Source: Halieaceae bacterium
Lineage (GTDB): Bacteria; Pseudomonadota; Gammaproteobacteria; Pseudomonadales; Halieaceae
DNA length: 56,459 nucleotides
Assembly: GCA_902631395.1 (NCBI GenBank)
Contig: CACOYM010000014.1
Span: forward strand, 1 to 56,459
Reading direction: 5' to 3'
In this document: piece after piece, positions 18,972 to 27,755 of the stretch
Layout of the letters: every line of letters begins with the position of its first letter
How positions within the stretch are numbered: position 1 is the first letter of the stretch
Notes under the pieces: model-generated
Told to the model about the DNA's origin: nothing
Databases searched by the model: none
What the model saw: the letters and a program-made list of their open reading frames with translations, nothing else
Position numbers and translations under genes: made by a program

Positions 18972-19613
18972 TTAATCGCAATCTATAATAGTGAGCGACG
19001 GATTGCGGGCCCACAGCATACCGCCAGCCTGATGTACAAAACCCACGCGGATACTGGTCACCCCCAGTGGGATCTGTTCCTCAATGGCCACGGTCTGCCA
19101 ATCCCAGTGGCCAACATTAGGCTGATGATCCGCCAGTCGCGCCCGCTCCCGACCGGCCTTAATGTAAAGCCCTGCGACGTGGTCAAATCCGTGAAGCAAT
19201 GGCTCGCCTGGTGCGTCGCCTTTGATCTCTGCTGAGTATCTAAGCGTTGTGCCCGACAATGCATCTCTTTGCACAGTCTGGCGATAAAGCATCCATGGTT
19301 CCTCACCGATCCGCTCTATTTTAAGTGTTCCTTCATCAGCCGAAACGTCAAAAGACAAATCTCCCGTATGTTGTGCCATCCGCCAACCGCGCCCCAATGC
19401 CGGGTCGTTAGTAAACAGTGGATCAACAAGCAAGTTGTCTGAACTTCGGCAACTATCCGTTTTGGTTGCATGAAAGACGGCCTCTGCACCTTGGTTCGGC
19501 GCAGTACCGCATGCGGTAAATCCCCATACAAAAAAGAAGCTCAGAAAAACCAGCTGCCATCGCCCCAAGAAGACATTTAACTTAGGCACTGGCGCCTTCT
19601 CGACAATCGTCAT
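18972..19613 (-). CDS. Predicted lipoprotein, carbohydrate-binding-like
   Basis: 213 aa from ATG 19613, chosen because GGGAG stands eight bases upstream; the frame is open to a GTG at 19655. A hydrophobic segment (WQLVFLSFFFVWGFTAC) ends in a lipobox-like GFTAC with Cys35, so it is probably lipid-anchored. The mature part has alternating short strands, with motifs such as GRGWRM, LYRQTV and LRYSAEIKG, that resemble the jelly-roll sugar-binding modules often seen in surface proteins. That likeness is inference. It is divergent from the glycosyltransferase-like gene, with 73 bases between. No enzyme motif is visible. Confidence 0.65.
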   Translation of the reverse strand: MTIVEKAPVPKLNVFLGRWQLVFLSFFFVWGFTACGTAPNQGAEAVFHATKTDSCRSSDNLLVDPLFTNDPALGRGWRMAQHTGDLSFDVSADEGTLKIERIGEEPWMLYRQTVQRDALSGTTLRYSAEIKGDAPGEPLLHGFDHVAGLYIKAGRERARLADHQPNVGHWDWQTVAIEEQIPLGVTSIRVGFVHQAGGMLWARNPSLTIIDCD

Positions 19614-19686
19614 TTCGTTGACTCCCAGAGCAGAAAAAACTTCAACAAGGTACACTGCGCGCCCTTATTAAGCACGTGTGTTATTG

Positions 19687-21540
19687 ATGTCTGACATCAA
19701 CTTTTCTGTGGCCGCTGGCTCGCCACCGGATCTGCAAGGCGATACAGCCCAGCTGTGGAGCTTTCACGGGGTAAAGCAGATTGCAGGACCTGGCGGTGCC
19801 GTGGTGCTTCATAAGCAGGGGTGTGATCGCACCATGCTCGTTCAGCCCGACGTCGCTGAGGCGCTTTTTTTGTGCTCACCGTTTCGCACATTGGCATCGC
19901 ACACTCGGACCGTGATCTCGCTCCTACCTTCCCTAGCAGAACATGCGGAACACACCCTGCAAACACTGACCACCATTGCCGAGGCCGGGCTCTTTGAGAG
20001 CAGCGAAGCAGCGTGGGAGCGGCTCACAGGTGAAGCGCAAGACGACACTCGCACCACCGATCAGCCTAGTGAGTTGGTGCGCGTCTTCATCTTAACGTGC
20101 GATCGACCTGACGCATTGACAAGGCTGTTGGCAGGTCTTGCCGAGAACCCACTGCCGCCAGAAATCGAGAGCGTATGGGTGATCGACGACTCGCGCGATG
20201 TGAAAAATTTTTCTGCCAATGGGAGCGTCATCACAAAATTCGGAAGCGTCCTGAGTAAACCCGTACATCATGTCAACCAGAAAATGACGGCCCGCATGAT
20301 CGAACACATCAGAGGTGAACTGACGGGATCTGGTTCAGCGGTGAACTGGCTACTGGATCACAACCAATGGCCTGACATGGCCACTCATGGGGTTGCCCGC
20401 AATCTCTCGCTGCTCCTGAGCGTGGGATACCGCGCCTTAGTGCTAGATGACGACGTGATCCCGCAAGCGATCACTCCACCGCTGTCCACCACGTCGCTGA
20501 AAGCGGGCACCGCCAATGACCGAGAAAGCATTTTTTACACAAGCACCGAGGAACTTAATCGACACGCGCTCGCTAACCCCAATTCCCCGCTGGCCATGAT
20601 GCTGCAGCACTTAGGTAAACCGCTCGGGCAAATACTCAAAGCAGAGCTAGCATCGCACCGTGATCTGGCCGGCTGGGACGGATCGCTGTTGAGCACCCAT
20701 AACAGCACCTCACCTACCCTACTGAACCAATGCGGCTCTTGGGGCGATTCCGGCACGGGAGGCGCGCAAGGGTTGGTGTATTTGGGGGAGGCATCCATCA
20801 AACGCTTAATGGATACCTCAAGGCCCTTAGAGGAAATACTGGGCGCCCGGGCGAGTTGGTTCGGGTACCGGGGGCCCATGCTCACGCAATATGGCACGAT
20901 GTCTCAGCTCACGGGGTTTGATCATCGCACACTCCTGCCCCCGTACCTGCCCGCCGGTCGCGGCGAGGACATTTTATTTGGCATCATGCTGCAACGGATT
21001 CACCCTGAATCACTCGTGTACAACGAGGGGTGGGCAATCCCCCATGCCCCACTCGAAGAAAGATCGGCGCGCGGCGCGCTATCCCCAATAACCACGCATA
21101 CAGGCACCAGCTTGCTAGCAGATTGGCTGGGCCGAGAGCCCGCAGATCAATGGGGTCTGTCTGCAGAAAGGCGTTTATCAGGCCTTGCGGAGCAGGTCAT
21201 GCGGCTTGCAGAGATGGAGTCGGCAGCGCTCGAGGCCATGATCAAAGAAGAGATGGTTGCGAAACGCACCAACCTCCTCAATCGCTGCATGAGGCATCTT
21301 TCCCAGCTGGGGCCGCTAGAAGATCTGCCCCGCACCGGCGAGTGGCAAGCTTTCCTTGAAGGGAGCCGAAATCAATTAGTTGCTGACATCCAAGCACCCG
21401 AGAACGATGCGCTCGAGGCTGCGGCCAACAAGCTGGGAAGCAATGGCCTCAGTCAACTTAGACAACATGGCCATGCTTTTGCCGAAGCACTAACTTTGTG
21501 GTCACAGATTTGCAAAGTTGCGAGCACATTTGAGGTGTAG
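19687..21540 (+). CDS. Large glycosyltransferase-like protein with an extra N-terminal domain
   Basis: 617 aa from ATG 19687. From about residue 133 it reads like a GT-A glycosyltransferase: VRVFILTCDRPDALTRLL, VWVIDDS (164-170) and ALVLDDDV (250-257), the last being a DxD-type metal site. Residues 1-130 form a separate helical domain (SPFRTLASHTRTV, then LTTIAEAGLFES) that recalls small winged-helix domains of the PqqD type; this is a pattern impression only. The C-terminal 170 residues are helical and glutamate-rich. No signal peptide or membrane segment, so cytoplasmic. It has no ribosome-binding site that I can point to. The donor and acceptor are unknown; the neighbouring polysaccharide island suggests surface glycan work. 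Confidence 0.65.
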   Translation: MSDINFSVAAGSPPDLQGDTAQLWSFHGVKQIAGPGGAVVLHKQGCDRTMLVQPDVAEALFLCSPFRTLASHTRTVISLLPSLAEHAEHTLQTLTTIAEAGLFESSEAAWERLTGEAQDDTRTTDQPSELVRVFILTCDRPDALTRLLAGLAENPLPPEIESVWVIDDSRDVKNFSANGSVITKFGSVLSKPVHHVNQKMTARMIEHIRGELTGSGSAVNWLLDHNQWPDMATHGVARNLSLLLSVGYRALVLDDDVIPQAITPPLSTTSLKAGTANDRESIFYTSTEELNRHALANPNSPLAMMLQHLGKPLGQILKAELASHRDLAGWDGSLLSTHNSTSPTLLNQCGSWGDSGTGGAQGLVYLGEASIKRLMDTSRPLEEILGARASWFGYRGPMLTQYGTMSQLTGFDHRTLLPPYLPAGRGEDILFGIMLQRIHPESLVYNEGWAIPHAPLEERSARGALSPITTHTGTSLLADWLGREPADQWGLSAERRLSGLAEQVMRLAEMESAALEAMIKEEMVAKRTNLLNRCMRHLSQLGPLEDLPRTGEWQAFLEGSRNQLVADIQAPENDALEAAANKLGSNGLSQLRQHGHAFAEALTLWSQICKVASTFEV

Positions 21541-21585
21541 CGTCAGGGTAAATTTTCCGACCAAGAACCGCTAAACAACCACTAA

Positions 21586-21629
21586 CGGCTCTCACCCCGC
21601 ATTCTTTAACTGAATAAAATCGAGAGCCG
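21586..21629. other. Inverted repeat after the glycosyltransferase-like gene
   Basis: CGGCTCTC (21586-21593) and GAGAGCCG (21622-21629) are perfect 8-base arms separated by 28 bases, lying between two converging genes. The loop is long and there is no T-run, so a terminator role is uncertain. It could equally be a remnant of a mobile element end or chance. Confidence 0.3.
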
Positions 21630-21745
21630 GCGTCACACCACTTGGAGAGCAGTCGATATAATCTGGGTCAAGCTCCGGCACTCCTCGGGCCGTCACAAGA
21701 CGGCAGGGAGCTAACTGATCGAAACAGAGCAACAGTTCGTTACTC

Positions 21746-22300
21746 TCACCAATTGAACGGCTCATCAGGGTTCATCGGCTCACCAATGTTGATCACTTCA
21801 GTGGTGTCAGGCTGCGGCCAGATTGAAGGGTCATCCGGATCCATGGGTTCACCAATATTAATCGCCTCGGTGTTCTCGGGCTGCGGCCAAGTTGATGGGT
21901 CATCGGGGTCCATTGGTTCACCAATATTAATCAACTCTGTGTTCTCCGGTTGCGGCCAAGTTGAGGGGTCATCTGGGTCCATGGGCTCACCAATATTGCT
22001 CACTTCATTACTCCCTGGCTGGGGCCAGGTTGACGGATCATCCGGATCCATCGGCTCACCGATATTGATCACGCCGCCATCGGCGGGCTTTGCCTCAAAA
22101 GTAGCCGGCACTTGTGGAGGAGGTACGCTCTCCATTAAAGGCTCACCCTCAAGCTCTGTTTCAGTAAAGGAAGGCAGCCCATCACTGCTTGCAGGTGAGA
22201 GCGGCTCGGACGGCTCAACAACGGGCTCCCGCGAGGTCCAGATGACTACGGCAGCGACCACCGCTGTAGCTGTGAGTAGCCCTCTCATGTTACTAATCAT
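21746..22300 (-). CDS. Small anchored protein with five 23-residue acidic repeats
   Basis: 184 aa. The N terminus (MRGLLTATAVVAAVVIW after an optional MISN) is a signal anchor or signal peptide; then a Pro/Glu/Ser-rich linker to residue 76; then four full repeats of 23 residues and one of 16 built on NIGEPMDPDDPSTWPQP. The repeats are almost identical, acidic and rich in Pro and Asp. No enzymatic motif is present; a periplasmic or surface calcium- or partner-binding role is a guess. The start ATG lies three bases after the stop of the decayed patatin reading frame, with AGAGG between or overlapping, so it was probably the second gene of a patatin operon. Confidence 0.7.
   Translation of the reverse strand: MISNMRGLLTATAVVAAVVIWTSREPVVEPSEPLSPASSDGLPSFTETELEGEPLMESVPPPQVPATFEAKPADGGVINIGEPMDPDDPSTWPQPGSNEVSNIGEPMDPDDPSTWPQPENTELINIGEPMDPDDPSTWPQPENTEAINIGEPMDPDDPSIWPQPDTTEVINIGEPMNPDEPFNW
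21749..22072. repeat. 69-bp tandem repeats, 4.7 copies
   Basis: Four complete 69-base units and a final 48-base partial unit stand head to tail with no spacers, all in frame with the minus-strand gene. Units differ by a few substitutions, mostly at the Pro-Glu-Asn-Thr end of the protein repeat; the last copy (leftmost) is the most diverged. Such arrays usually change copy number by slippage or recombination. Confidence 0.9.
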
Positions 22301-22303
22301 CCT

Positions 22304-22911
22304 CTATTCATCCTCTATCACGGATTGACCGAGCGCCAAGAATCGATGCAGGGCGCCCTCCTCCCTGGCAATGAGTGCTCGTGCCGTCTGCTTCAGGTTG
22401 CGAATATTTCCTTTAAAGGCGTCGTCCATATCATCGCTCGCAAAGTGCAGGGGTGTTTGAAGCCGGAGGTAGTTATCTCCCAAAACAGACGCATCTGGTA
22501 GCCCGCCGCCTTGGACGCACCGTCAAACATGCAATCCAGCGACGACATCACCTAAAGTGCACTGCCCCACGCACAGGCCTTTTCGTAGGGGATGGGTCCG
22601 GTTAACTCTACAGTGCCCTCGCTAAGCAATGCGATAGGCTCGTCCGGAAACAGCTTGCGCGCCTCAGCGTAAGCCAAGTCTGACAGCGAATTCATGAACA
22701 CACCGCCGTCTCCCTCAAGTGATAAAACTAACGCGAGCATGCCACTCGTAGAGGTACCCACCATCAAATCAAACAATTCGCTGGCGGTCTTTTTGGTCTT
22801 GCGCTCCAAATGTGCAACCACCGGAGCAGGGATGATTCCGCGGATGACACCGCCGCCGGTAGATAGCACATGCCTAACTGAGTGCGCTGACCGAACCCTC
22901 TCCGTTAGCAA
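22304..22911 (-). pseudogene. Decayed patatin-like phospholipase
   Basis: The remains of a patatin lipase can be followed across frames. First frame: VLSTGGGVIRGIIPA (the oxyanion-hole region, normally DGGGIRGIIP, here altered by a small insertion), LFDLMVGTSTSGMLAL (normally GTSTGG, the Ser elbow), then directly DGGVFMNS, the catalytic Asp region, which should be over 100 residues further on. So the middle is deleted. PIPYEKACAWGSAL then ends at a TAG near 22550. Past that stop the same frame gives CMFDGASKAAGYQM, and after a frame change SVLGDNYLRLQTPL to the stop at 22304-22306. At least one deletion, one stop and one frameshift make it non-functional. The repeat protein follows at once. 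Confidence 0.85.
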
Positions 22912-23022
22912 TCGGTGTCCTCTCCCCTAAACCTGCACCTGCACCTATGGGAGTTCTCAACGCGAGATGGCTCAGAGAAAACATAAAAGATGAGGTTCAC
23001 ACCCGCGCTCATCGCCACAAAA

Positions 23023-24012
23023 TTATTCATAGTAAGTTCGGTACCATGCTACGAATCGCTCCAAACCTTCCTCAATAGCCGTGCTCGGGGTAAACCCAAC
23101 AAGCACGCGTGCCGCATCGATGTTGGCGGAGGTCTGATACACGTCACCAGGTTGCATATCGACATATTCCTTAACTGCCTCACAGCCTAAGAGCTGCTCC
23201 AGAGTTTCGATGAAATAATCGAGTTTTACCGGGGCATTGTTTCCTAAGTTGAGCAGGCGGTAAGGTACCGAAAGGTCTGTGGGCGGCGCCTCAGAGACAG
23301 CAAGCACCCCGCTAACAATATCATCGATGTACGTAAAATCGCGGGAGAGATTACCGTGGTTATACACGCGAATGGGTTCACCTGCCAAAATCGCCCGTGT
23401 GAAGTCAAAGTACGCCATGTCAGGCCTGCCTGCCGGGCCGTATACTGTGAAGAACCGAAGCCCTGTCATGGGTATGTCATAAAGTTTGGCGTAGCTGTGG
23501 CCCATCACCTCATTTGACTTTTTAGTGGCCGCGTAAAGGCTCACTGGGTCGTCAGTATTATCGGTCTCGGAGAAGGTAGTGTTTTGGTTATTGCCGTACA
23601 CAGAGCTCGATGAAGCGAATACTAGATGCTCTGGTTTGAATGAGCGACAACCCTCCAAGATATTCTGAAACCCTAAAATGTTACTTTGTAGATAAGCGTT
23701 GGGATTTTCGAGTGAGTACCGCACCCCAGCCTGCGCTGCCAAATGGATTACTAGCTTAAACTCACACTCCTCAAACAGGTCGTGTACCGGAGCTTCGTCA
23801 GCCAAATTGATTTGCCGTAATTGGAAACGTGGGTATTGATTAAGCTGAGTCAACCGGTGATGCTTGAGCGCCACGTCGTAATACGCGGTCAGATTATCGA
23901 CCCCAATAACGTGACACCCTATCTCCAACAGGTTGCAACAGACATTGGCTCCGATAAAACCCGCTGCACCGGTCACAAGAATACGGTCTCTATCGGAATC
24001 AAGTAATCGCAT
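23023..24012 (-). CDS. UDP-glucuronate 4-epimerase-like SDR enzyme
   Basis: Extended short-chain dehydrogenase of 329 aa, probably converting UDP-glucuronate to UDP-galacturonate for the polysaccharide. It shows the Rossmann motif TGAAGFIGANV, the strand HLAAQAGVRYS, catalytic Ser in SSSSVYG, the YAATKK Tyr-x-x-x-Lys pair and RFFTVYGPAGRPDMAYFDF, a sequence typical of UDP-glucuronate epimerases. I use ATG 24012 (GCGGA upstream) instead of the TTG at 24027. It follows ugd by 56 bases on the same strand, so substrate supply and use are adjacent. Confidence 0.87.
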   Translation of the reverse strand: MRLLDSDRDRILVTGAAGFIGANVCCNLLEIGCHVIGVDNLTAYYDVALKHHRLTQLNQYPRFQLRQINLADEAPVHDLFEECEFKLVIHLAAQAGVRYSLENPNAYLQSNILGFQNILEGCRSFKPEHLVFASSSSVYGNNQNTTFSETDNTDDPVSLYAATKKSNEVMGHSYAKLYDIPMTGLRFFTVYGPAGRPDMAYFDFTRAILAGEPIRVYNHGNLSRDFTYIDDIVSGVLAVSEAPPTDLSVPYRLLNLGNNAPVKLDYFIETLEQLLGCEAVKEYVDMQPGDVYQTSANIDAARVLVGFTPSTAIEEGLERFVAWYRTYYE

Positions 24013-24068
24013 AATGTGATCCGCCAACGTGTTTTACTGGCAGAGTCCAGCGAATCTGATAGAGCAGA

Positions 24069-25373
24069 CTATCGACCAACAGAATAATATTCGAAGCCAA
24101 CATCGCTCATTTGTTTTAGCTCATAAACATTACGGAGGTCTACGAAAACATTACCTTTCATGGCGTCAATCACCCTAGCCAAGTCCAAGCCTCGATATTG
24201 GTTCCATTCGGTCATGAGGACAACGGCATCAGCACCCCTTATTGCATCGTAGATATCATCGCGATATATCACGCCCGCGGGTAGCAGCGAGGCCGCCGCT
24301 TCTCTGCCCTGAGGATCATGTGCGCAGATAAGGGCGCCTCTCTCCATAAGCGCAGGGAGTATTGTGAGGCTGGGCGCATCACGCATGTCATCTGTTTCAG
24401 GCTTGAAGGTGAGGCCGAGGACTGCGATACGCTTGCCCTGCTCAGCACCCCCCAGAGCCTGTCTAATCTTTTCGGTCATGCGCGCCTTTTGCGCTGAATT
24501 GACCTCAATCACTGCCTGAACGATACGCGAGCTGGCTTGATGTTCCTGCGCAATTTTGACAAGCGCTTGGGTATCTTTCGGGAAACATGAGCCACCATAT
24601 CCGGGGCCAGGGTGGAGAAACTTCTTGCCGATTCGCCCATCAAGGCCCATCCCCTTTGCTACGGCATGAATGTCCGCGCCGACTTTTTCGCACAGCATAG
24701 ACATTTCGTTAATAAAGCTCACCTTAGTGGCGAGAAACGCGTTGGAGGCATATTTTATTAATTCAGCGCTTTCCAAATCCGTTACGACCATCGGCACCTC
24801 AATCAGATTTAACGGACGGTAAAGCTCACGCAATAAGGACTCGGCCCTCCCAGACTCGACGCCAATTACCACCCGATCTGGTCGCATAAAATCAGAAATT
24901 GCTGCGCCCTCTCGCAAGAATTCCGGATTAGACGCCACATCAAATTCTGCCTCGGGATTAATCTCTTTAATAACCCTGTGTATTTGGCGCGCCGTACCAA
25001 CCGGCACAGTGGACTTACCCACAATAACTGTATAGCCGCTCAAGTATCTCCCAACTTCAGAGGCGGCTTCATATACGTAGGTTAAATCTGCGTGGCCATC
25101 ACCTCGACGACTAGGTGTCCCAACAGCAATGAAGACCAAATCAGCATTGGGAAGCACTGACGCAAAGTCGGTTGTAAAATTCAATCGGCCGGCATCGGCA
25201 TTGGTCTTTAGAAGCTCTGTAAGCCCAGGCTCATAGATTGGAGTACGACGCTGAGCCAATGCTTTAATCCGGGCCTCGTCAACGTCAACACATGTCACCG
25301 CTGCTCCAAATTCAGCAAAGCAACAGCCCGATACAAGCCCGACGTAGCCCGCTCCAATGATAACAACTTTCAT
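24069..25373 (-). CDS. ugd: UDP-glucose 6-dehydrogenase Ugd
   Basis: Oxidises UDP-glucose to UDP-glucuronate with two NAD. The 434-aa protein has the N-terminal GAGYVGLVSG dinucleotide motif, VGTPSRRGDGHADL, GKSTVPVGTA, and the catalytic Cys in PGYGGSCFPKDT. The C-terminal domain has LGLTFKPETDDMRDAPS. GGAGGGAC just before the ATG is a strong ribosome-binding site. It differs clearly from the second nucleotide-sugar dehydrogenase in this window (wbp[10 protein letters not shown]), so the two are not duplicates. It leads a pair with the epimerase downstream. Confidence 0.95.
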   Translation of the reverse strand: MKVVIIGAGYVGLVSGCCFAEFGAAVTCVDVDEARIKALAQRRTPIYEPGLTELLKTNADAGRLNFTTDFASVLPNADLVFIAVGTPSRRGDGHADLTYVYEAASEVGRYLSGYTVIVGKSTVPVGTARQIHRVIKEINPEAEFDVASNPEFLREGAAISDFMRPDRVVIGVESGRAESLLRELYRPLNLIEVPMVVTDLESAELIKYASNAFLATKVSFINEMSMLCEKVGADIHAVAKGMGLDGRIGKKFLHPGPGYGGSCFPKDTQALVKIAQEHQASSRIVQAVIEVNSAQKARMTEKIRQALGGAEQGKRIAVLGLTFKPETDDMRDAPSLTILPALMERGALICAHDPQGREAAASLLPAGVIYRDDIYDAIRGADAVVLMTEWNQYRGLDLARVIDAMKGNVFVDLRNVYELKQMSDVGFEYYSVGR

Positions 25374-26127
25374 GTCCCTCCCCCCTGATAGCGATCATAC
25401 CCCCTTAGTGTGAAACCACGGGCACCAAAGTGCCCTCAATTATTTGGTCAACAGATTTATAACATTGCCCCACGGCGGTCGAGAATTACCTCGCGCAGTG
25501 CCATTGGGATTCACACCGCCCCAGCAAAGGGCACGACTAAAACTATTGGTTTCAAAAGGTTTGGGTGCTGCGGAGGCAGCAAAAATAACCCCGACTCAAT
25601 TGCGGAAATATTGTGTTATGTCGACGCGCCCACCGTAAATACTCTGCAGATATCTCCTCGGGGCTTTCTAGGAAATGCCTCCACAAAAGTGCCACACCCG
25701 CGCCAGAGTGATTGCGTGAAGATCTCCCGCCGCGCATTCCGCACAGCCTGTCCACCTGCGTTGTCCAAAGAACGTGGCTCACCATGTTCGCTCCACGGGG
25801 CAAAGTCCAGCCCGATGCGCCCTCGGGTAGCGCGCTGAACATCAGATTGAACATATGACTAATTACCTTTCCCATTCTCTCTAGCGCCAGGATTGCAGCA
25901 TCACGGATTTCGTAAGTGGGCGTCTAACCTCCTTCTATAACACCTCAAGAATGCTAAAGGACTGACCGCTGAATCGATGGCTCTCTTTATGGGCTAACCT
26001 CTAGTTTATTTACATAGAGTCATGGAAAATCCTGCGGATCATAGGGCTTTCAACAGCAGCCCCTCGCTGTGGCCACGGCTGTTTCTATGGCAAACTCGGC
26101 GGATTAACTAATTTTGGGCTATCCATC
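25374..26127. other. 754-base region without a convincing gene
   Basis: Divergent region between ugd (minus) and the Wzz-like gene (plus). Open frames of 142, 107 and 64 aa occur but their translations are Arg/Pro/Cys-rich or unrecognisable and overlap one another. A short plus-strand piece at about 25520-25620 reads like a helical segment (LLVSKGLGAAEAAKI) but has no family I know. The region must hold promoters for both sides; I cannot assign them. A hairpin at 25420-25435 is listed separately. Confidence 0.5.
25420..25435. promoter_or_regulatory. Perfect short hairpin upstream of ugd
   Basis: GGGCAC-CAAA-GTGCCC is a perfect 6-base stem with a 4-base loop, 47 bases before the ugd start. 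No T-run follows on either strand. It could form in the ugd leader or be an operator-like palindrome; no function is known. Confidence 0.25.
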
Positions 26128-27645
26128 ATGTCTGACGCGCCACTTACCCCCTATCCACCAAGTCCTTACGATAACGAAATATCGGTTTCGGAACTTTTGC
26201 TCAGGTTATGGACGAAACGCGGGCTGATCGTCTTCTTGCCGCTAATTTTTGCAGGCATTACAGTTGTCAGCCTGTTGATAGGAAAGACCACCGAAAAGAA
26301 CGAAATTAGCTACTTCCTCGAACTCAATGGCATAACGCTCAGTAAAACAGTAACCCCCGACAAACGCGACTCTAAGGAAGAGGTCCGTTCCCCCGCTAGC
26401 GCCAGTGACATTAATAACACTATTGACAACGGCAGCGTCATCGTCAGTCGCTACCCCAACGGCACCGTTTTCTCACCACAGGACCTGACTAACCCTACCG
26501 TTATCGCCTTGCTGGCAGGCGAGACAGGGTTTAAAGCACAAGATCTAGCGGAACACATTGACGTCCAGTTCGGCACTCCCGTCAGCAATGGAGTACTCGA
26601 AGAATATAAGTCGGCGTTATCAGCGAACAGTAAGGCCTCGGCACAAGACTTAGCCTCACTTAATGAACGCTACGATCTAAAACTCAACGCAGCGGCAAAA
26701 CGTGGGCTGAAGATTGTGGTTGACTACGCCTCCCTTGAGGCTTCGCAAGATGAGGGCGCAGAGATAGCAGTTTTATTGCCCAAACTCTGGAACCAAGTCT
26801 ATACATCTCAGTTCACTACCCAAATGTCAGCCGATATCGCCAGCCTGCGCTGGACTGAACGTGAATTCGATCTAACATCCGCTATTGGTCTACAGGAGGC
26901 GGATGTGCAGCTACGAAATCTCAAACGAGGGGTTGAGTTGATCGCTAAAGACGACCGTCTTAGGGGTATAAAGAGTGCTAATGGCACATTGGCTGCTGAC
27001 CTCGCTGGTTACATTGATGATTTTCGCTCGATTTTTTTTGATCCGCTTTTCTTGGGTGCCTTTAGAAAAAATGACACCCTGGCCCGGGTTTACACGCAGG
27101 ATTTGCAGTTCGGAATCAGCGAGTTAGATCGAGAGATCGAGGAGCTCAATAATAGACTAGAGGACATAAGAGACTTTCAAAACGGAGCCCAAGGTGCTTC
27201 AAATAGAGGTCGCGCAGACAGTCCTCAACTCGACGGCAACGCGCTATCGGCAGTGGTGAATCTCGCCGAGCAAGCCGCACTTTCTAACTATCTCCAAGAC
27301 TCGCTAGATCTACGCTATGAGCTAATTAAGCAACTTGCAGCAAGTACTACACGCCTAGAGCGTATCAACTTAGATACTTCGGATGCGCAAATCGATAACA
27401 ACTTCATTGAACTGGCTAGCACTCGTTACCAATCCATCACCCGCAATTACGCGGATATCCTAAAAAGATCGCAAGCAATTCTGATCGCGAAAACCCCCTC
27501 GTTCTATTCAATAGTCACCCAGCCTGAAACAGAGGGCGAACTGGTAAGTCAGCGTGACCTGTTGTTCATTGCTTTGGCCATCGCAATGGGCGGGGTGTTT
27601 GCCATTATCGCTGCCTTAGTATGGCCGCAACGAACAGACACCTAA
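26128..27645 (+). CDS. Wzz-like polysaccharide chain-length / co-polymerase protein
   Basis: 505 aa with one membrane segment near the N terminus (about 32-51, after the basic WTKRG) and one at the C terminus (about 478-499, ending in WPQR), the two-helix topology of Wzz polysaccharide co-polymerases. The middle is periplasmic and helical, with the long coiled-coil-prone stretch SELDREIEELNNRLED near residues 331-346. It is longer than a classical Wzz (about 330 aa), and has no cytoplasmic Tyr-kinase domain. Such proteins set O-antigen or capsule chain length with Wzy. It stands on the plus strand opposite the main gene run and is followed by another membrane protein after 110 bases. Confidence 0.75.
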   Translation: MSDAPLTPYPPSPYDNEISVSELLLRLWTKRGLIVFLPLIFAGITVVSLLIGKTTEKNEISYFLELNGITLSKTVTPDKRDSKEEVRSPASASDINNTIDNGSVIVSRYPNGTVFSPQDLTNPTVIALLAGETGFKAQDLAEHIDVQFGTPVSNGVLEEYKSALSANSKASAQDLASLNERYDLKLNAAAKRGLKIVVDYASLEASQDEGAEIAVLLPKLWNQVYTSQFTTQMSADIASLRWTEREFDLTSAIGLQEADVQLRNLKRGVELIAKDDRLRGIKSANGTLAADLAGYIDDFRSIFFDPLFLGAFRKNDTLARVYTQDLQFGISELDREIEELNNRLEDIRDFQNGAQGASNRGRADSPQLDGNALSAVVNLAEQAALSNYLQDSLDLRYELIKQLAASTTRLERINLDTSDAQIDNNFIELASTRYQSITRNYADILKRSQAILIAKTPSFYSIVTQPETEGELVSQRDLLFIALAIAMGGVFAIIAALVWPQRTDT

Positions 27646-27755
27646 TTGCCGTTTTTGTGGCATGGGCCCAATAGCACGCAGACACAACGAAGCTCTAGGC
27701 AGCAGGCCTTGCCGAAGAGAGGCAAGATGACTCTGTACCGGCCACAGTTGGCAAC

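Noticed and set aside
21749-22072. CRISPR array
   Set aside because: The 69-base units join directly with no spacers and are in frame with a coding sequence; no cas genes are present.
21642-22328. A 228-aa plus-strand open frame across the tandem repeats
   Set aside because: It is the antisense of the repeat gene; repeats with few stops keep frames open on both strands. The minus-strand reading has a signal sequence and follows the patatin remnant closely.
25410-25875. 142-aa plus and 107-aa minus open frames between ugd and the Wzz-like gene
   Set aside because: They overlap each other, have odd composition (Arg/Pro/Cys-rich), no ribosome-binding site and no recognisable motif.
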